A stretch of 64,000 bases of DNA. Origin: Castor canadensis (Eukaryota; Chordata; Mammalia; Rodentia; Castoridae). The number at the start of each line of letters is the position of its first letter. The stretch's first letter is position 1. A program made the translations under genes and the position numbers. Positions 1 through 13,262 of the stretch are shown here, in pieces. The notes under the pieces are model-generated. The model did not search any database and was not told the origin of the DNA. It was given only the letters and a program-made list of their open reading frames with translations. The DNA is taken from NCBI RefSeq assembly GCF_047511655.1, contig NC_133400.1, forward strand, positions 315,001 to 379,000, given 5' to 3'.

Positions 1-1718
<1,718 letters not shown>

Positions 1719-3347
1719 CTGTGCCCTCCATGGATGGCGCCTCCCCTGCCCTGTGATGTGTTGGAGGCTCCTGCGCCCCTCCTCCCCCACTCCACTGAGC
1801 TCACCTTCCTCTGACCCTGCAGAGCTGCACAGAAGCCTGGCCTCAGCTCCTCCCACCTGCCCAGTCAGGTGCCTCAGAACTGATCCTGTTTCTTTTAGGT
1901 GTAGGTGGATCTTTGTCCTGTTGTTGAGTTTGCACAAACTTATGTGTGTGACTCTGTAACTCTGAGCCACAGCTGGGAGATTGACAGGCCCCCTGTATCC
2001 TCTGCCTGTGCGCAGTTGACAGGGTCTGGCCAGTGATGCATGTGGACTTCAGCCCAGTACTGTGGGGCCTTCTCCAGTGACTGCAGACCTGCTACTTGCT
2101 GTGGGTCAGTGAGGGCAGGGCTGCCCTTTGCCAGGCAGCATCTGGGGGCCTCTTTCTCTTCCCCTCGGCAGACAGAAGGTCCCACCACATGACACACAAC
2201 CCTGAGGAGGTGCCTGTGGACCTGTGTGTGCCGGAGGGTGTCCAGTGCCATCAACACTGTCCTGAGCCCTTTACAAACAACGACCCCCTCCTCCTTCATA
2301 GTTCCAGTGCTAGGGTCTTGGCTACCACTGCCAACTGGATGAGCCTTCTCGGGCTTCCTGCCCTTGGCGCCCTCACCCAGCCTACTGGGATAAGAATCGT
2401 TGCCCAATTCCAAGTTCAGGTGTGCCTACCTTAAGGGTCATCACCTTCATTTGTTGGCCACCCCTGGGGGTGCCTTGGGCCACTTGGGCTGAGCGTCTTC
2501 CGCAACCGGAACCAAGGCTCCTCAGCACAGGCTCCTTCTTTCCCAGGTCTTTCCTGGTGCCTGTCCTCAGTGAGATGCCATCGTGTCTCCTGTCTGTAAA
2601 TAACAGGTGCCTCACTTGGCTGCTACCCTCCTGCCTCACCGTGGAAGAAGAGCATCTGGCAAATGGAGCTTGGGACAGTCACCTTTGCCTCAGCCAGCAT
2701 GGGGGTCCAAGGACCACCTGAACAGTGAGGAGCCAGCTGCAGGTGATCATGAGGCTGCAGGAGTGTGCCCAAGAGGCTTTGGGCACAGGCTGCTGTTCTG
2801 TTTTTCCATTTGCTGAACTTCAGTCACGTTTTTGAAACTCGCAGGGTTTTGTTTCTTTGCCAAAGTAGAAAGAAAGCAGCAGATGGGCGTGTTGGGTCCA
2901 AGTCCTCTTCCCAGCATGAGTGGCGGTGTGATCGTTGCTGCCACCCCAAAGACTGCAGGGTTATCCACAGAAACAGGGATTTACTTCGAGTCGCTGGGTT
3001 TGTTTTTTTTCTATTCTGGGGTCCCTGTTTGTCCCATGCTGGGAGTTGGTGTTGGGGAGGAAAAGGGGTGGTATTGGAGGGTCCCAGATATGGGCATAAA
3101 GGTACTGTCTGGCCATGGTTTCCTCTAGGCTCCCTGAAAATAGACCCGCATTGTGGGTGTTGAGGACAGGAGCTGATGTCCCTCATGGGGAACATCCGGG
3201 GAGCTCCCTGGCTCTCGGGTTATAGATTTTTGTAGAGTACTCGTGGGGAGGGGGATGCCTAGGCCCAGTTCATCAAAAGAGAGCAGGCGTGATTGCCCTT
3301 TTCTTAAAATGCTGTTATAAGTAAATAAATGGATTCCTGAAAACTTT
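1719..3347 (+). other. CHMP1A: CHMP1A 3' untranslated region
   Basis: About 1.6 kb of non-coding sequence runs from the stop codon to just past an AATAAA. Short ORFs in it are inconsistent with each other and look like chance. The length fits the long CHMP1A 3'UTR. The exact cleavage site is inferred. Confidence 0.75.
3324..3329 (+). terminator. CHMP1A: CHMP1A polyadenylation signal AATAAA
   Basis: Canonical AATAAA within GTAAATAAATGG, about 1.6 kb after the stop. Cleavage would fall near 3345-3350. Confidence 0.75.
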
Positions 3348-3892
3348 CTCAAGCTTTGCTTTGGTGCCTTGGGTGGGGCTCAGAGCCACAAGCGAGACTC
3401 GTAGGAGGCTGAGTTCCGAAGGCAAGAGGGAAGGACACAAAATGTGCAAGAAATGCAGATTCTCAGGCCTTCTCGTAACAGTGGAGAGGGAATCTTCAAT
3501 TTTACACTTTTATTCTTTTATCTTGAAGTAATTTCCAGCTAACACAAAACTTAGAAAACCAGATTGTATCCAATTTGGGATGTTCAGTTTGGCTTACTGG
3601 AGGGGCTCCACCCTGCACCCTTGAGCGCTGAGCACTTCCTTCCTGCACGGCAGGCACTTGGCTCCTCAGGCTCACTTCTGCCCAGCTCAGTAGCAGCCAT
3701 TTCTCCATGCCCTTTAGAGGGGAGTGATGATTAGGGGTGCATTTCCTGCCTACAGGTGCTCACACTGCCAGGAAGCATAGCTGCCACAAATGCAGTACAT
3801 CCTTCTGCATGTGTCAGGTGCCATCATTGCACAAGCACACATTCACACTAATGCAGTGAGAATCACTCTAGCCTGCTCTGTTTATAACGTCT

Positions 3893-4110
3893 TTCTTTTT
3901 TTCTTGAGACGGTCTTGCTGTGTAGTGCTGGGATTGCAGATGAGCTCCACAATGCACAGCTCTTATCTGTAGCATCTTCGACAGTGAAAACCTGGTTCTG
4001 ACATTCACCTCTTTGCTCATTTTTGGTTTTGCTTATTAGTTTATTTGCAGTGCTGGGGCTTGAACACCACTCCTTTGTTTTGTATACAAAGTTGATTCAG
4101 AATTGCTAAC
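3893..4110 (-). repeat. Decayed B1-like and ID-like SINE fragments
   Basis: Antisense B1 wording (TTCTTGAGACGGTCTTGCTG, then a 'tgctgggattgcag' stretch) is followed by 'agtgctggggcttgaacacc', typical of an inverted ID unit. Both are short and eroded. Confidence 0.5.
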
Positions 4111-5424
4111 TCTACCAGCTCAGTAATATAGAACAACAGCTGTGTGTAGCACCAACCTTAGCAGCTACTCTGTAAACATAGTGGCTGGCCTTCTCTTCTG
4201 CACCCTGTTCTGGGTGGCCTTGTTCTAGAAGATGCCTTTGCATTCCATTGTGAGAACCTCTCCCTACCAGGCTGGTCCTAATGGCCCACTGTGCTGCAGA
4301 TGAGGAGGACAGAGGATCTGCCTGCATCCAAAGACTCTGTACTGTGGGGCGGGCTCCTGCTTCACCCCAACCCTCTCTCCAGTGGCCTGTGGAGGCCTGC
4401 ATATTTCAGAAGACTATCAGCTGGAGGTCAGAATGAGTGAAAAACATCTGCAGAAGCAGAAAGAACTCTCCAGAACCAGATGTTCTTCTGTATGGCAAGC
4501 CAGGTGTATTCTCTGGTGCTTTGGTGTGATATTACTGTAGCTAGATTATTTTAGGACCAATAGTAGCGCCTTTCTTGTGCAAAAATAGGTAATACTGCAG
4601 AAGCCCACCAGAGGGCCCTTTTCCACAGTCCTAGCCAGACACGGCACAGAAGCCCTTACTGGACCTTTTCCCTCTAACATTAATTGACCCTAAGTAGCCA
4701 GCAATGTCCCTATGGCTGCTTAGATTTGCCTGGGGATGGGGAAGTGCTGCTTGGGGTGCATTGTAGTGGGCACAAAGGCAGATTGAACCTGGTTCTGTAC
4801 TAAGGCCCACGGCCTGGTGGGGTGAGCAGGCCCCCGTCTCTGCATTCCTCAACTGGGTGGTGGCCTGGCCTGCTGGATGACCCTGTGCTCAGCCAATGCA
4901 GGCTACGGTCACCCTCTACCCAGGAGCTGAAGGAATGTGCAGCCAGGGAACTTCACATCTCCCAGGAAGGACACCCGAGGGAAAACGTCACATCAGAGAG
5001 GCTTTGCAGCCAGGCCTCTCACCCCATGGTGATCAGATGTGGCAGGTACTGGGGAGATACCCTGCTGGTATCCAGACAGAGTTGTCTATGGCTAAGGCCA
5101 GCAGGGGAGCAGCAGACATGTGCAGAGGTCCTGATCTGTGCTCTCACAAGGTTATTCAAGATCCACCATCAAATGTCCTCATGGGAAAGCCTGAGTCCCC
5201 ATCTCCACTAATGAAGAGGACATTGCTGGGCAGCCCACACTGAGACCACCTCTGTCTCTGTGGGTCTGCCAGGACCTGATGTTGGGTGTGTGAGGTGGCC
5301 GTGGAGCCCACCCCATCCAGATGTTACCCTCCCAGTCATCCAGAGGCTAGACCAGAGGAACGTCCTGCAAATGCTGATTCTGAGTCCCTCCTCAGATCCA
5401 CAGACCACAAGTGATCAGGGGTGG

Positions 5425-5612
5425 GTGAGTGCATGTGTCTCTCTGTTCAGACGTAGGAGTGCATGTGGTATATGTCAGGGTACTTATGTATGAGACTATA
5501 GATGTGTGTGTGTACCTGAGTGCACGCATGTGCACGTGTGGGATGTATGCACGAGTGTATTTATTGCAAGAGTACATGTATGTGGGGGTGTATTGTATGC
5601 CTGTGGTATGCA
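5425..5612. repeat. Degenerate (TG)n / purine-pyrimidine alternating tract
   Basis: A long run of interrupted TG, TATG and CATG alternation such as 'tgtgtgtgtacctgagtgc'. It is an old, heavily mutated dinucleotide repeat about 230 bp downstream of the DPEP1 poly(A) site. Confidence 0.65.
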
Positions 5613-5863
5613 CATTAGTGATGTGGAACGGTGGCCACTGGAGCCTGGACCACATCTCTTAGCAAAATCCGTGTAGAGCCCTTTTTAAGACCTTCTGAGC
5701 TCCCTCTGGCCCTCACCTTCCAGGACTCAGGCACTCCCATGCCCTTGTCCACTAGGGTCGAGTCTCACAAAACCTGCTCTCCAATACTCAGGAATGCCCC
5801 CCTTTTCCCCCCAGGTCGGGGCACTGATGACACATGCCCTCAGGACTTGAAGGGGCCGTTGCT

Positions 5864-5869
5864 TTTATT
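5864..5869 (-). terminator. DPEP1: DPEP1 polyadenylation signal (AATAAA on minus strand)
   Basis: TTTATT on the + strand within 'gcttttattgaagg', 175 bp beyond the DPEP1 stop on the coding strand. It gives a short 3'UTR of about 200 bp. Confidence 0.75.
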
Positions 5870-6043
5870 GAAGGTCTACTGTGTGTTGAATCTTGAGCTG
5901 TCTGTCCCTGGTGAGCCCAGTGCCCGCTCAGGAGAGGGTGGGCCTTGTGCATGAATAGCAGGGGCCTGGGGCCTGGGGGGTCTTGGTTCGGTCACTCTTC
6001 CCTGAGCTTCAGGAGCCTGAAGGAGGTCCTGGTTCCCAGGGTA

Positions 6044-6211
6044 TCACAGAAGATGAAGACTAAAGAACAGTGCAGCCAGTAAAGCCAGCAGGGCCCCCGG
6101 CTGGCGGTGGAGGCCAGGGGCCTCTGAGTAGCCATAGTTTGTCCTGCAGGAGCCATCCAGCTGGTCTAGTGGGATGGGTTCCTCCTCAGGAGGCTGCAGG
6201 TGATTGCTTGC
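6044..6211 (-). CDS. DPEP1: DPEP1 coding exon 10 (C-terminus, GPI signal, stop)
   Basis: Residues 356-410: [12 protein letters not shown], then C377 (interchain disulfide), then a hydrophobic tail. The TGA stop is at 6044-6046. The acceptor is CCCCAG. Human omega Ser385 is Glu here, with S384 next to it. Confidence 0.95.
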   Translation of the reverse strand, partial: ASNHLQPPEEEPIPLDQLDGSCRTNYGYSEAPGLHRQPGALLALLAALFFSLHLL

Positions 6212-9200
6212 CTGGGGACACAGACACAGGTTAGGCAGCTGGCCCAGTGGCTGGGGAAGAGTGAGAAACATGGCTGGTCACCTCGCCCTCACCTTCTCTA
6301 CTTCTGAGAAGACCCTCAGCAGGTTGTCAGACAGCACACCCCTGACCTCCACCTCTGTCCAGTTCCTCCTAAGCAGCTCAGCAATCAGGTCTGGGTACTT
6401 GGAGACATCCTCCAGTCCCACAGGGAGCCTGTGCCGAGGCCAAGAGGATGGGTCAGGCCACTCCCAGGGCACCCGGAGGCCAATAGAGCAGGCTTATACC
6501 AGGATGTCCTGAGGCTCAGGACATCCTCCTCACCCCTCCATTCCCTCAGGACATTGATGAGGTCACAACCCCGCAGTTCATCACAGGACAAAGTCTCACA
6601 CTTACCTCTCAACACCATCATAGTCCCCTCCAAGGCCCACGGCCCTGGCGCCTGCCACCTTCTTGATGTGATCCAGGTGGTCTGTGGGGAGTGACAGGTA
6701 TAGATCTCATATGCGAGGCCTCCCCCTCTTGGCCACCACAGGGTCACAACCCACCTACCAGCCACTTGGGACAGGCTGGCCTCCTTCGTGCAGGACACAA
6801 AGTCGGTGTAGAAGTTCACCATCACCAGGCTTCCCGTGTCCTTCTGCTCAGAGAGAGGTGGGGGCTGAGAGCAAGCAAGAACCCATGGGAGGCAAGGGGC
6901 TCCCCTCCGCACCCCAGCCCCTCACCACAAGCTGGAGGACATCGTCAGGCACGTTCCGCCCACTTGGACACAGGCTGTAGGCAGAGGAGTGGCTGAAGAT
7001 GACCGGGGCCTTAGACAGCTGCAGGGCAGCCTTCATGGTATTCACAGACACATGGGCCAAGTCGATCATGATGCCCAGACGGTTCATCTCCTTCACCACG
7101 CGCTGGGGGAGGAGACAGGTCTGGGGTCCACCTCACTGCCCCCCAAGGTCAGGGCACAGGAGAGGCAGCACTGGACCAGGTGTTAATTAACCCTTCGATG
7201 GCTAGAAGTTTGGGACCCACTCAGGGTTCAGGGTTCTGAACTCCAGTGGGTTCCAGCAAGCTCTCCCTGGGGACAAGCACTGTAGCTCCATTTTACTGAC
7301 AAGGAAACAGGTCCTAAGAGGTAAGACACCCTATATTAGTCCCTCTCTGTACCTTCTCTGGAGACTGTGGTCCTTGCCCTTCCCCCTCACCTGTCCAAAA
7401 AGTGATAGCCCTTGGTTCTCAGCCTTGTCACTTCCTCCATCCATCTGCCAGTTTTCTGCCCTGGAGAGCAAAGTGCAGGTGTCTGAAGAGTGGGATGGAG
7501 GTCTTGGCCCCACCCTCACCCACTGGCTGACAAGACCTGGCCTAGAGGGGCCTTGGGAGAAGAGGAGGGCGCCCAAGGGATACGAGGGATAATGTTTGCT
7601 CACGCCCCTCATCTACAGCCCCAGGGTCCTCACAGTCAGGCACCCTTACCAGGGTGTGTCACAGTTGTGAGTGAGGGTCAGGTACCGCATGCCTAGGTGA
7701 TAGAGTGCCCGCAAGACACCCAGGCTGCTGTCGATGGAGTGACCGCCCTCCACGCCAATCAGACTGGCCACCTTCCCCTCCTGGAAGGCCTGCTGGACGC
7801 CTGCAGAGAACAGGGGATGGCAGCACTGGGTGTCCAGGGTCCAAGGTCCTGCCCCAGCATCAGCAACCCTACTTGAGAAGAAGCCTGGTGGGGAACTCGG
7901 GGGCCTAGGCTGGGACCCCACCTTCACTGCTGGTGACACAAAGGAAGGTCTCAGGGTATGTTTGGCACATGCGGTTTATGACGTCCATCTGCTCCAGTGT
8001 CCTCTTCACGGCGTCCTTGTTCTGGGTGTCGCAGGGTATATACGCAGACCAGAACTAGGGACAAAGGGGGAAGAAGCTGATGGCCCAGCACCCCCGTGTG
8101 TACATAATGTCCGGTCTGGATGCCCCGGTGTAACACATGCTTTTGCTGAGGAACACTGACTCCTCACTTGGCCCACAAATTAACTGAAAGCAGAATAAAA
8201 GCTAGCTGTCCCAGCCTGCATTTTAGATCTGTGTCCTTTGTTCTGATCTATTCTCTCATTGAAATCTTGGAAGAACAGGACAGATTGATAACATCTTTAT
8301 AACAAGGAAGAGCAGATCCTTCAGAAGATAGACCACCTGCCAGGTGTCAGTGACTCTTACTGTAACAAGGCCACATCTGACAGTCCTGGGACAATGAGCT
8401 ACCAGACCCCGCTGATACCTCTGACCACCAGAACACACCTGTGACTGAGACTATTTAATAATTGTGCATACCTCCCCCCTCAGTTCCTACCCCTATTAAC
8501 CCTAAAGCAAATGTCTAGAAGACAGAAGAAGTGCTTTCTTCCCATGGCTGCTATGTTGTGTGGTAAATTTCCTTTCTCTGTTCTTTGCTATTGCTCTGTA
8601 TTTGCCATACTGGAGTGAGTGACAAGCCCTGACCTATGGAACCCAGGAATTTGGGCCTGGTACCTAAAACCTCCTGTAACACCAGGGTGGCCCAAGTAGC
8701 TGTGCCCTGCTCCTGGGTGGCTCCACTGGCTGTGCCCTGTGTGTGTGTAGGGGTGGGGATGGGGGGCACGAGGCATGCCACACCAAGGAGGGCCACCTGC
8801 CCACGGGGGAGGTGCTGTGTACTCCCATGCAGAGAATGTGCAAGACAGAAAGGGCGTACCTGACCCCCCACAAAGCCAGCCTTCAGCTTGGGGATGTTGG
8901 TGTGAGTGTCAGTCAGTGTGGTCAGGTTGGCCCTCTGATCCTGCAGCTGGTTGTTGAACAGTTTCAGCAGTTGCCAGGGCAGGTCATTGTGCCTGGGGGA
9001 GGCAGAGGGATTCAAGGTAAGTCAAAGTATCCACTTGCACCTGGAACTTCTGAGCAACATAGTCCACAGGTTGTCCTCTCCACCTCCTGCTCCCATAGCT
9101 TAGTACATGGGGGTGAAGATTACACGTTACCTGAACACATCTGCCAAAGGTGAGTTTCCTAACTGTACCCCACCCCAGGCCAGGTAAGTGTGAGCTGAGC

Positions 9201-11484
9201 ATAGCTGGATGGGTCCCTGTCTTCCAAGACCTTTCTGGAAGGAGGAGAGGGTAAACGACTGCTCTGCTTCAAAATTGCCTGGGACTGGGAGGGAACCAGC
9301 TGAGACAACCTCCTAAACCTGACCTTCATAGCTTAAAGGTTAAATCTGCCCTTTCAGGGAGGGGACAGCCTGGCCCCATCTCCTCCCCTGCCCACAGAGC
9401 AGGACAGCAGGCAGAAGACTCTGGCTACCCAGGCCCCTCTGTTTCCTCTATCGCTAGGGGAAAGCCCTAATGAGCTCCCAGTCAAGTCTGTCTGCCTCTG
9501 CTGGCTGAGGTCCTCTCAGCTCCTCCCAGGAGCAGCTGGGGAAAGAGGGAGAGAGCTTCCATGAAGAAATGGGGAAGGCCATTCAGAGGTGGTGCTGAGT
9601 GGGCCTTGGGAGGGCCTCCAGCTCTGTCCAGGTAAGCCTGGGACCTACTCCTCCCTGAACTCCAGCAGATGGAGCCCAGGAACAGCCCAAGTCAGCAGTC
9701 ACTAGAAATGCACCCTGAGACCCAGCTCAAAGCTTGAGTTGAGATGTACACCTTGCTGATTTTCATGCACAGGATGGTTTGAGGAGGTGCTTGGGGCCCA
9801 GACAACAGATACCAGTGTCTGGGTGGTGTTGAGCTGGGGCCGCAGGTTCCCTGTAAGGTGGCCTGAGACCACCTCCCCTCCCCAGGTCTGGCTCCATCGC
9901 CCCTGTCTAGTAGTTTCCATCGTGAGTTCCAGTTCCCCTGTGCCTCGCTTTCCTCATCTGCTCTCCATATCATGGGATGTCTCAGTGTCTTCCTCAGAGA
10001 GTAAATTGTGGGGGTAAATGAGTAACTGGTAATACAGCCGTGTGATCCATTCATCCTGTGCAGCATCTTGGAAACTACCGCGCCTCTGTCATCCCCAGGG
10101 TTACAGCCACAGAGGCCTGTTGTCCCCCACACAGCCCCTGGTTCTCCCATGGTCAGCATGGGGACATGACTACAGCACCACATCATGTCACATTTGCTGA
10201 TGCTGCCACCATCAGTTCCCCTTTACCCTGACCCAAATCCACCACTTCCAGAGCCAGTCGACCCTCAAAGCTCCTTTGGGGAAACAGAGAGACATGCAGC
10301 CCTCCCTGGGCTGATGCCCCTAGGCAAAGAGGCACAGGCTTCAGTCTCCAGTGTGAAAATCAGTCCCCAGGAAAGGTGCCCTGAGGGTCTTGTCCGGTCC
10401 TCCTGGGGCCCCCACCACAGGTGTCATCTTCTGGAAATTGTGGGATTTGATAGTCTGAGCTGAGTTGCTGTCTCCAGCACTTGACAGGGTGATCAGGATG
10501 CATTTATCAAATGGATGAATGAGTGGTGGGTGACCGTGCACCAGCCAAGGGTAGCCTCACTGTGCAGGGGCAGGGCAAGGCAGGGCTCCAGGAAAGGGAC
10601 TTTAGTCCTTTGTCAGAGGACATGTACAACCTGTGTACTAGACAATCCGTCCCCAGCATGGGTGTCAGGGGGATGGGTGGGGCCCTTGGGACCCCAGGAG
10701 CCCCCCGGCAGCACTTAATGGCTGTCTGTGCTCCTCTTTCTTCATGCCTGTCCACCTTCCATGGAAAGACAAAATAGGAGGGCAGGGCCTCCTGTGTCCC
10801 AGGGAGACAGAGCCACCGCTACCTATGCCACTCAAACTGCACTTCTGGAGGCTGTGGGCCTTGGGGGCCGTCAGGGGGCTGGAGGGGAATCTATCAGAAG
10901 TCCCCATAGTGACGCAGAGTGGAAGAGGGTGGGGAGACAACTTGGAAAGGAGCAGGTAAAGGCCGCTAAGCAGCCAAGCAAGGTCAGAGGGCACAGTGAG
11001 GGCAGGATGGGCACGCACGCAAGGTCCCCCATGGCAAGAAAGAGAGGTGTTAGGGCATCTGCCACTGGGCCAGGCAAGAGAGAGGAAAGCCTTCTGCGAA
11101 CCTGTAAGGACGCCACCCTCACCTGCACTTCTGAGGGAGGGAGCTGAGGCCCAGACAGTTGACATGACTGGCTGGCCGTCCCCTGCCCCCACCCCACACT
11201 GAACTTGGGAGCCCTGGGAGGCAGGGACTTAGCCATGCCTCCTTTCTGCCCTATCCCAACAGACCCTCCTCCGCCAAAGCCTTTGGGGCCCTGAGAGATC
11301 CCACAGAGAAACTGAGCCCCAGCTAAGGCGAAGTGTGTGAGCCTCCCACCCACTCCCCCACTCAATAGGTGGCCACTCACCCATCAACAACAGGCGTGTC
11401 TCGCATGATTTTTTCTGCCTGTTCCCGGAATGAGTCTGCAGCACAGACAGCCAGGAGGGGCCAGAGCCACCAGCTGGTCCACAT
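6044..11484 (-). CDS. DPEP1: DPEP1, membrane (renal) dipeptidase 1, complete coding region in ten exons
   Basis: DPEP1 is a GPI-anchored zinc dipeptidase of kidney brush border and other epithelia. It cleaves dipeptides such as Cys-Gly from glutathione breakdown, converts leukotriene D4 to E4 and hydrolyses carbapenems. Coding exons on the minus strand are 11381-11484, 8860-8992, 7922-8054, 7650-7800, 7391-7460, 6926-7102, 6759-6843, 6606-6681, 6293-6428 and 6044-6211. They join in frame into 410 aa (human 411) with GT/AG at every junction. A signal peptide, [16 protein letters not shown], leads. Zinc ligands are all present: H36 and D38 (GHNDLPW), E141 (GVEGGHS), H214 (DLAHVS) and H235 (FSHSS). 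Cysteines C87/C170, C242/C274 and the dimer cysteine C377 are kept. The tail ends in a hydrophobic GPI signal ([16 protein letters not shown]). Differences from human: Glu at the omega position 385, two fewer N-glycosylation sites and an extra C118. It looks intact. Confidence 0.97.
6293..6428 (-). CDS. DPEP1: DPEP1 coding exon 9
   Basis: Residues 310-355: [20 protein letters not shown], the N332-W-T glycosylation site and [12 protein letters not shown]. The donor is GTGAGG. Confidence 0.95.
6606..6681 (-). CDS. DPEP1: DPEP1 coding exon 8
   Basis: Residues 285-310: [20 protein letters not shown], then DGVER. The aspartate of GGDYDG is part of the active-site wall in this family. Acceptor CCACAG, donor GTAAGT. 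Confidence 0.93.
6759..6843 (-). CDS. DPEP1: DPEP1 coding exon 7
   Basis: Residues 257-285: [18 protein letters not shown] and onward to LSQVA. C274 is kept. The human N-glycosylation site in this exon (NLS) is absent, reading ASLS here. Confidence 0.95.
6926..7102 (-). CDS. DPEP1: DPEP1 coding exon 6 (two zinc histidines)
   Basis: Residues 198-256, 59 codons. It contains zinc ligands H214 (IDLAHVSV) and H235 ([10 protein letters not shown]), plus C242. Confidence 0.96.
7275..7330 (-). repeat. MIR-like fragment in DPEP1 intron 5
   Basis: 'ccattttactgacaaggaaacag' is the recognisable core of the ancient mammalian MIR SINE. It is short, and its ends and orientation are uncertain. Confidence 0.45.
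7391..7460 (-). CDS. DPEP1: DPEP1 coding exon 5
   Basis: A 70-bp exon, residues 174-197: [20 protein letters not shown], then FGQ. It is the least conserved part relative to human but the same length. Confidence 0.93.
7650..7800 (-). CDS. DPEP1: DPEP1 coding exon 4 (zinc-bridging Glu)
   Basis: Residues 124-174, including [21 protein letters not shown]141 bridges the two zinc ions. C170 pairs with C87. Confidence 0.96.
7922..8054 (-). CDS. DPEP1: DPEP1 coding exon 3
   Basis: Residues 80-124: [20 protein letters not shown] and onward. C87 is kept. An additional cysteine at 118 (TFLCVTSS) replaces the human Tyr. Confidence 0.95.
8132..8640 (+). mobile_element. LTR of an unclassified endogenous retrovirus family (copy A), in DPEP1 intron 2
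   Basis: It shares an ordered series of blocks with the copies at 30.7-31.9 kb and 37.8-38.3 kb. These are a 5' start like TGTAA, 'actgactcctcacttggcc', 'aattaactgaaagcag', 'gaccacctgccaggtg' and a U5-like 'aaatttcctttctctg' near the end. It lies in sense orientation on the + strand, opposite to DPEP1. It is a diverged fossil with no coding region seen; the right edge is approximate. Confidence 0.6.
8860..8992 (-). CDS. DPEP1: DPEP1 coding exon 2 (first zinc ligands)
   Basis: Residues 35-79, [16 protein letters not shown] through GFVGGQ. Zinc ligands H36 and D38 and the N57-L-T glycosylation site are present. Confidence 0.96.
8993..11380 (-). other. DPEP1: DPEP1 intron 1 (between coding exons 1 and 2)
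   Basis: 2.4 kb of mostly unique sequence. Apart from a MIR-like piece near 9.93-10.05 kb I see no repeat or further exon. Confidence 0.7.
9925..10050 (-). repeat. MIR-like fragment
   Basis: 'gcctcgctttcctcatctg' followed by 'gggtaaatgagtaactgg' matches inverted MIR wording. It is ancient and eroded. Confidence 0.5.
11381..11484 (-). CDS. DPEP1: DPEP1 coding exon 1 (start codon, signal peptide)
   Basis: The ATG at 11484 sits in context CCTCACAATG. It encodes a 16-residue signal peptide and the mature start [15 protein letters not shown]. The donor is GTGAGT. This ATG is the one aligned with human Met1. Confidence 0.95.
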
Positions 11485-11560
11485 TGTGAGGTCCCCAGGG
11501 ATTTGCCTTCACAGCTGCCCTTGGAAAGGACAAGCTCAGGGCTGGGAGGAACAGCACTGC
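11485..11560 (-). other. DPEP1: DPEP1 5'UTR part of the first coding exon
   Basis: A strong minus-strand acceptor (TCTGTCCTTTCTCCTTGCAG) ends just above 11560. This leaves a 76-nt leader before the ATG and implies at least one upstream non-coding exon. Confidence 0.6.
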
Positions 11561-12614
11561 CTGCAAGGAGAAAGGACAGAGGCCTTTGGTCCAGGCGATC
11601 AATGCCAGGGGCTGTGCTGTTCACAGCTGTTTTGTTCAATAAGTAACCAGAGAGTTCCCTTCCAGGGTGGGTAGGATAGATAGTCTGAGACCCAAGGGCT
11701 GGGCGTTGCTGTCCAGACTAGGCAGAGGCATAGTAAGATACTGGAATCCCAGACCCAGGAAGGGGTGGGGATCCACAGGAAAGGACAAGGGCTTGGGAGT
11801 GGGCCAGCACAGGGCAGGGGTTAACAGACATTAGCTGCTACCTGGCTTGCTAGCATACCTGTCCCTGGACAGCATCAGACCCCCACCCAGATCAACCGTG
11901 CAGGGCCCAGCTCACGAAGGTGCCATAGCAATGACAGGCCAATGTCATGGGTCAGACCAGGTCCAACCAGGGCCCAGCCCTCTCCTTTCCTCCTGCCCCC
12001 TTAGAAGCAAGGTAAGAGTCAGCCCAGGCTCTGCCACCAGCAGCTGTATTTCCCAGGGCAGATGTCTGGGTCCCTGAACCTCAGTTTCCCTCCTGGTGAC
12101 AGCACCTCAAAAGGCTTCTGGGGGGACTGGGCCAGGTGGTAGTTGTCAGTGCCCCCTCCACCCCCATCTCTCTCCTCTCTTCACCCCCACCTGCCATTCA
12201 CAGCCAGGGTATGGAGCCAGGTTTGTGCCTTCCTCCCAGCCACTGCTGTCCCTCGGCCAGGAGACCCCTTCCCTGGAAATACCCCCATTGACAGACTCCC
12301 AAGGGACCTGGGCTCTCCTTTTGGGACATTGCCCTCTAAGAAGATCACCTAGGGGCCTGTAACCAAACTGATGGGGGAACATATCAGAGTGCCTGTCAGG
12401 CAGCCTGGACCCAGCTCAGCAGTGAACCCAGGGCCACCTGAGTCTACTCAGGTAAAGCCTGGACTCTGCATAGCTAAGAGGGTGATGACTTTGCCCTTTT
12501 GCAGGCACTGTGGGCCCCAGCACACCTCTCCTCCTCCTGGTGCCTGGTGTCCATTCATGCTCAGCCTCCCTGACCTATCTCAGACAAGAGGGGTGGGGCC
12601 CCTGATGGCCTTGG

Positions 12615-12815
12615 GCTTGCAAAAGAGGTTGATTTCTATGTAGCCTAGGCTGGCCTTGAAGTGAAGATCCTGTTGCTTCAGCCTCCCTAGCACTGGGATT
12701 GTAGATGTGAGTCACTACACCTGGATTGCATTTTCTTTCGGTGGTACAGAGGTTTGAACTCAAGGCCTCATGCTTGCTACGCAGGTGCTCTGCCACTTGA
12801 GCCATGCCCTGTGTT
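12615..12815 (-). repeat. B1-like and ID SINE units, antisense
   Basis: Antisense B1 ('tatgtagcctaggctggcc') is followed by an antisense ID unit ('ggtttgaactcaaggcctca'). Confidence 0.75.
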
Positions 12816-13047
12816 TTATTTTTCAGCTTGGTCTGACAATCTCTGCAAATAGGATAATCTAAGAAGTTCTGCCTGGTCTCCCCTCACTGGCCTATTCCAG
12901 TCGCTCTTTCTTGTACTCTCCCCAGGCCTCCGTCTCCAATTCTTGCTTTTACTACATCTGTCAAGTTATTCTTTCTCCAACTCCACAACTAGAACATTGT
13001 TTTTTATATCACTGTTTGCTAGCATTTTCCTTGCTTTTTAAATAGCC

Positions 13048-13262
13048 ATATATATAATCCATCAGGGCATGGCAGTCTGTAATCCCAGATACTCAGGAGG
13101 CAGAGGCAGGAGGATTGAGAGTTTGAGGTCAGCGTGGGCAAAATAGACTCTATCTCAAAATAAATAAATAAATAAATAAAGACAAAAGTGTTGGGAGCAT
13201 GGCTCAAGCATGAGGTCCAGTGTTCAAACTCCAGTACAGCAAAAAGAAAAGAAAAAGAAACA
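13048..13262 (+). repeat. Dimeric B1-ID SINE, sense
   Basis: A B1-like left part with 'gtaatcccagatactcagg', an internal (AAAT)n linker, then an ID right part ending in an A-rich tail. Confidence 0.8.

Larger units (their letters stand above)
3348..5844. other. Intergenic gap between convergent CHMP1A and DPEP1 ends
   Basis: No convincing exon is seen. It holds a small antisense B1-like fragment near 3.89-3.97 kb, an ID-like fragment near 4.02-4.11 kb and a degenerate TG-rich tract at about 5.43-5.61 kb. Confidence 0.6.
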
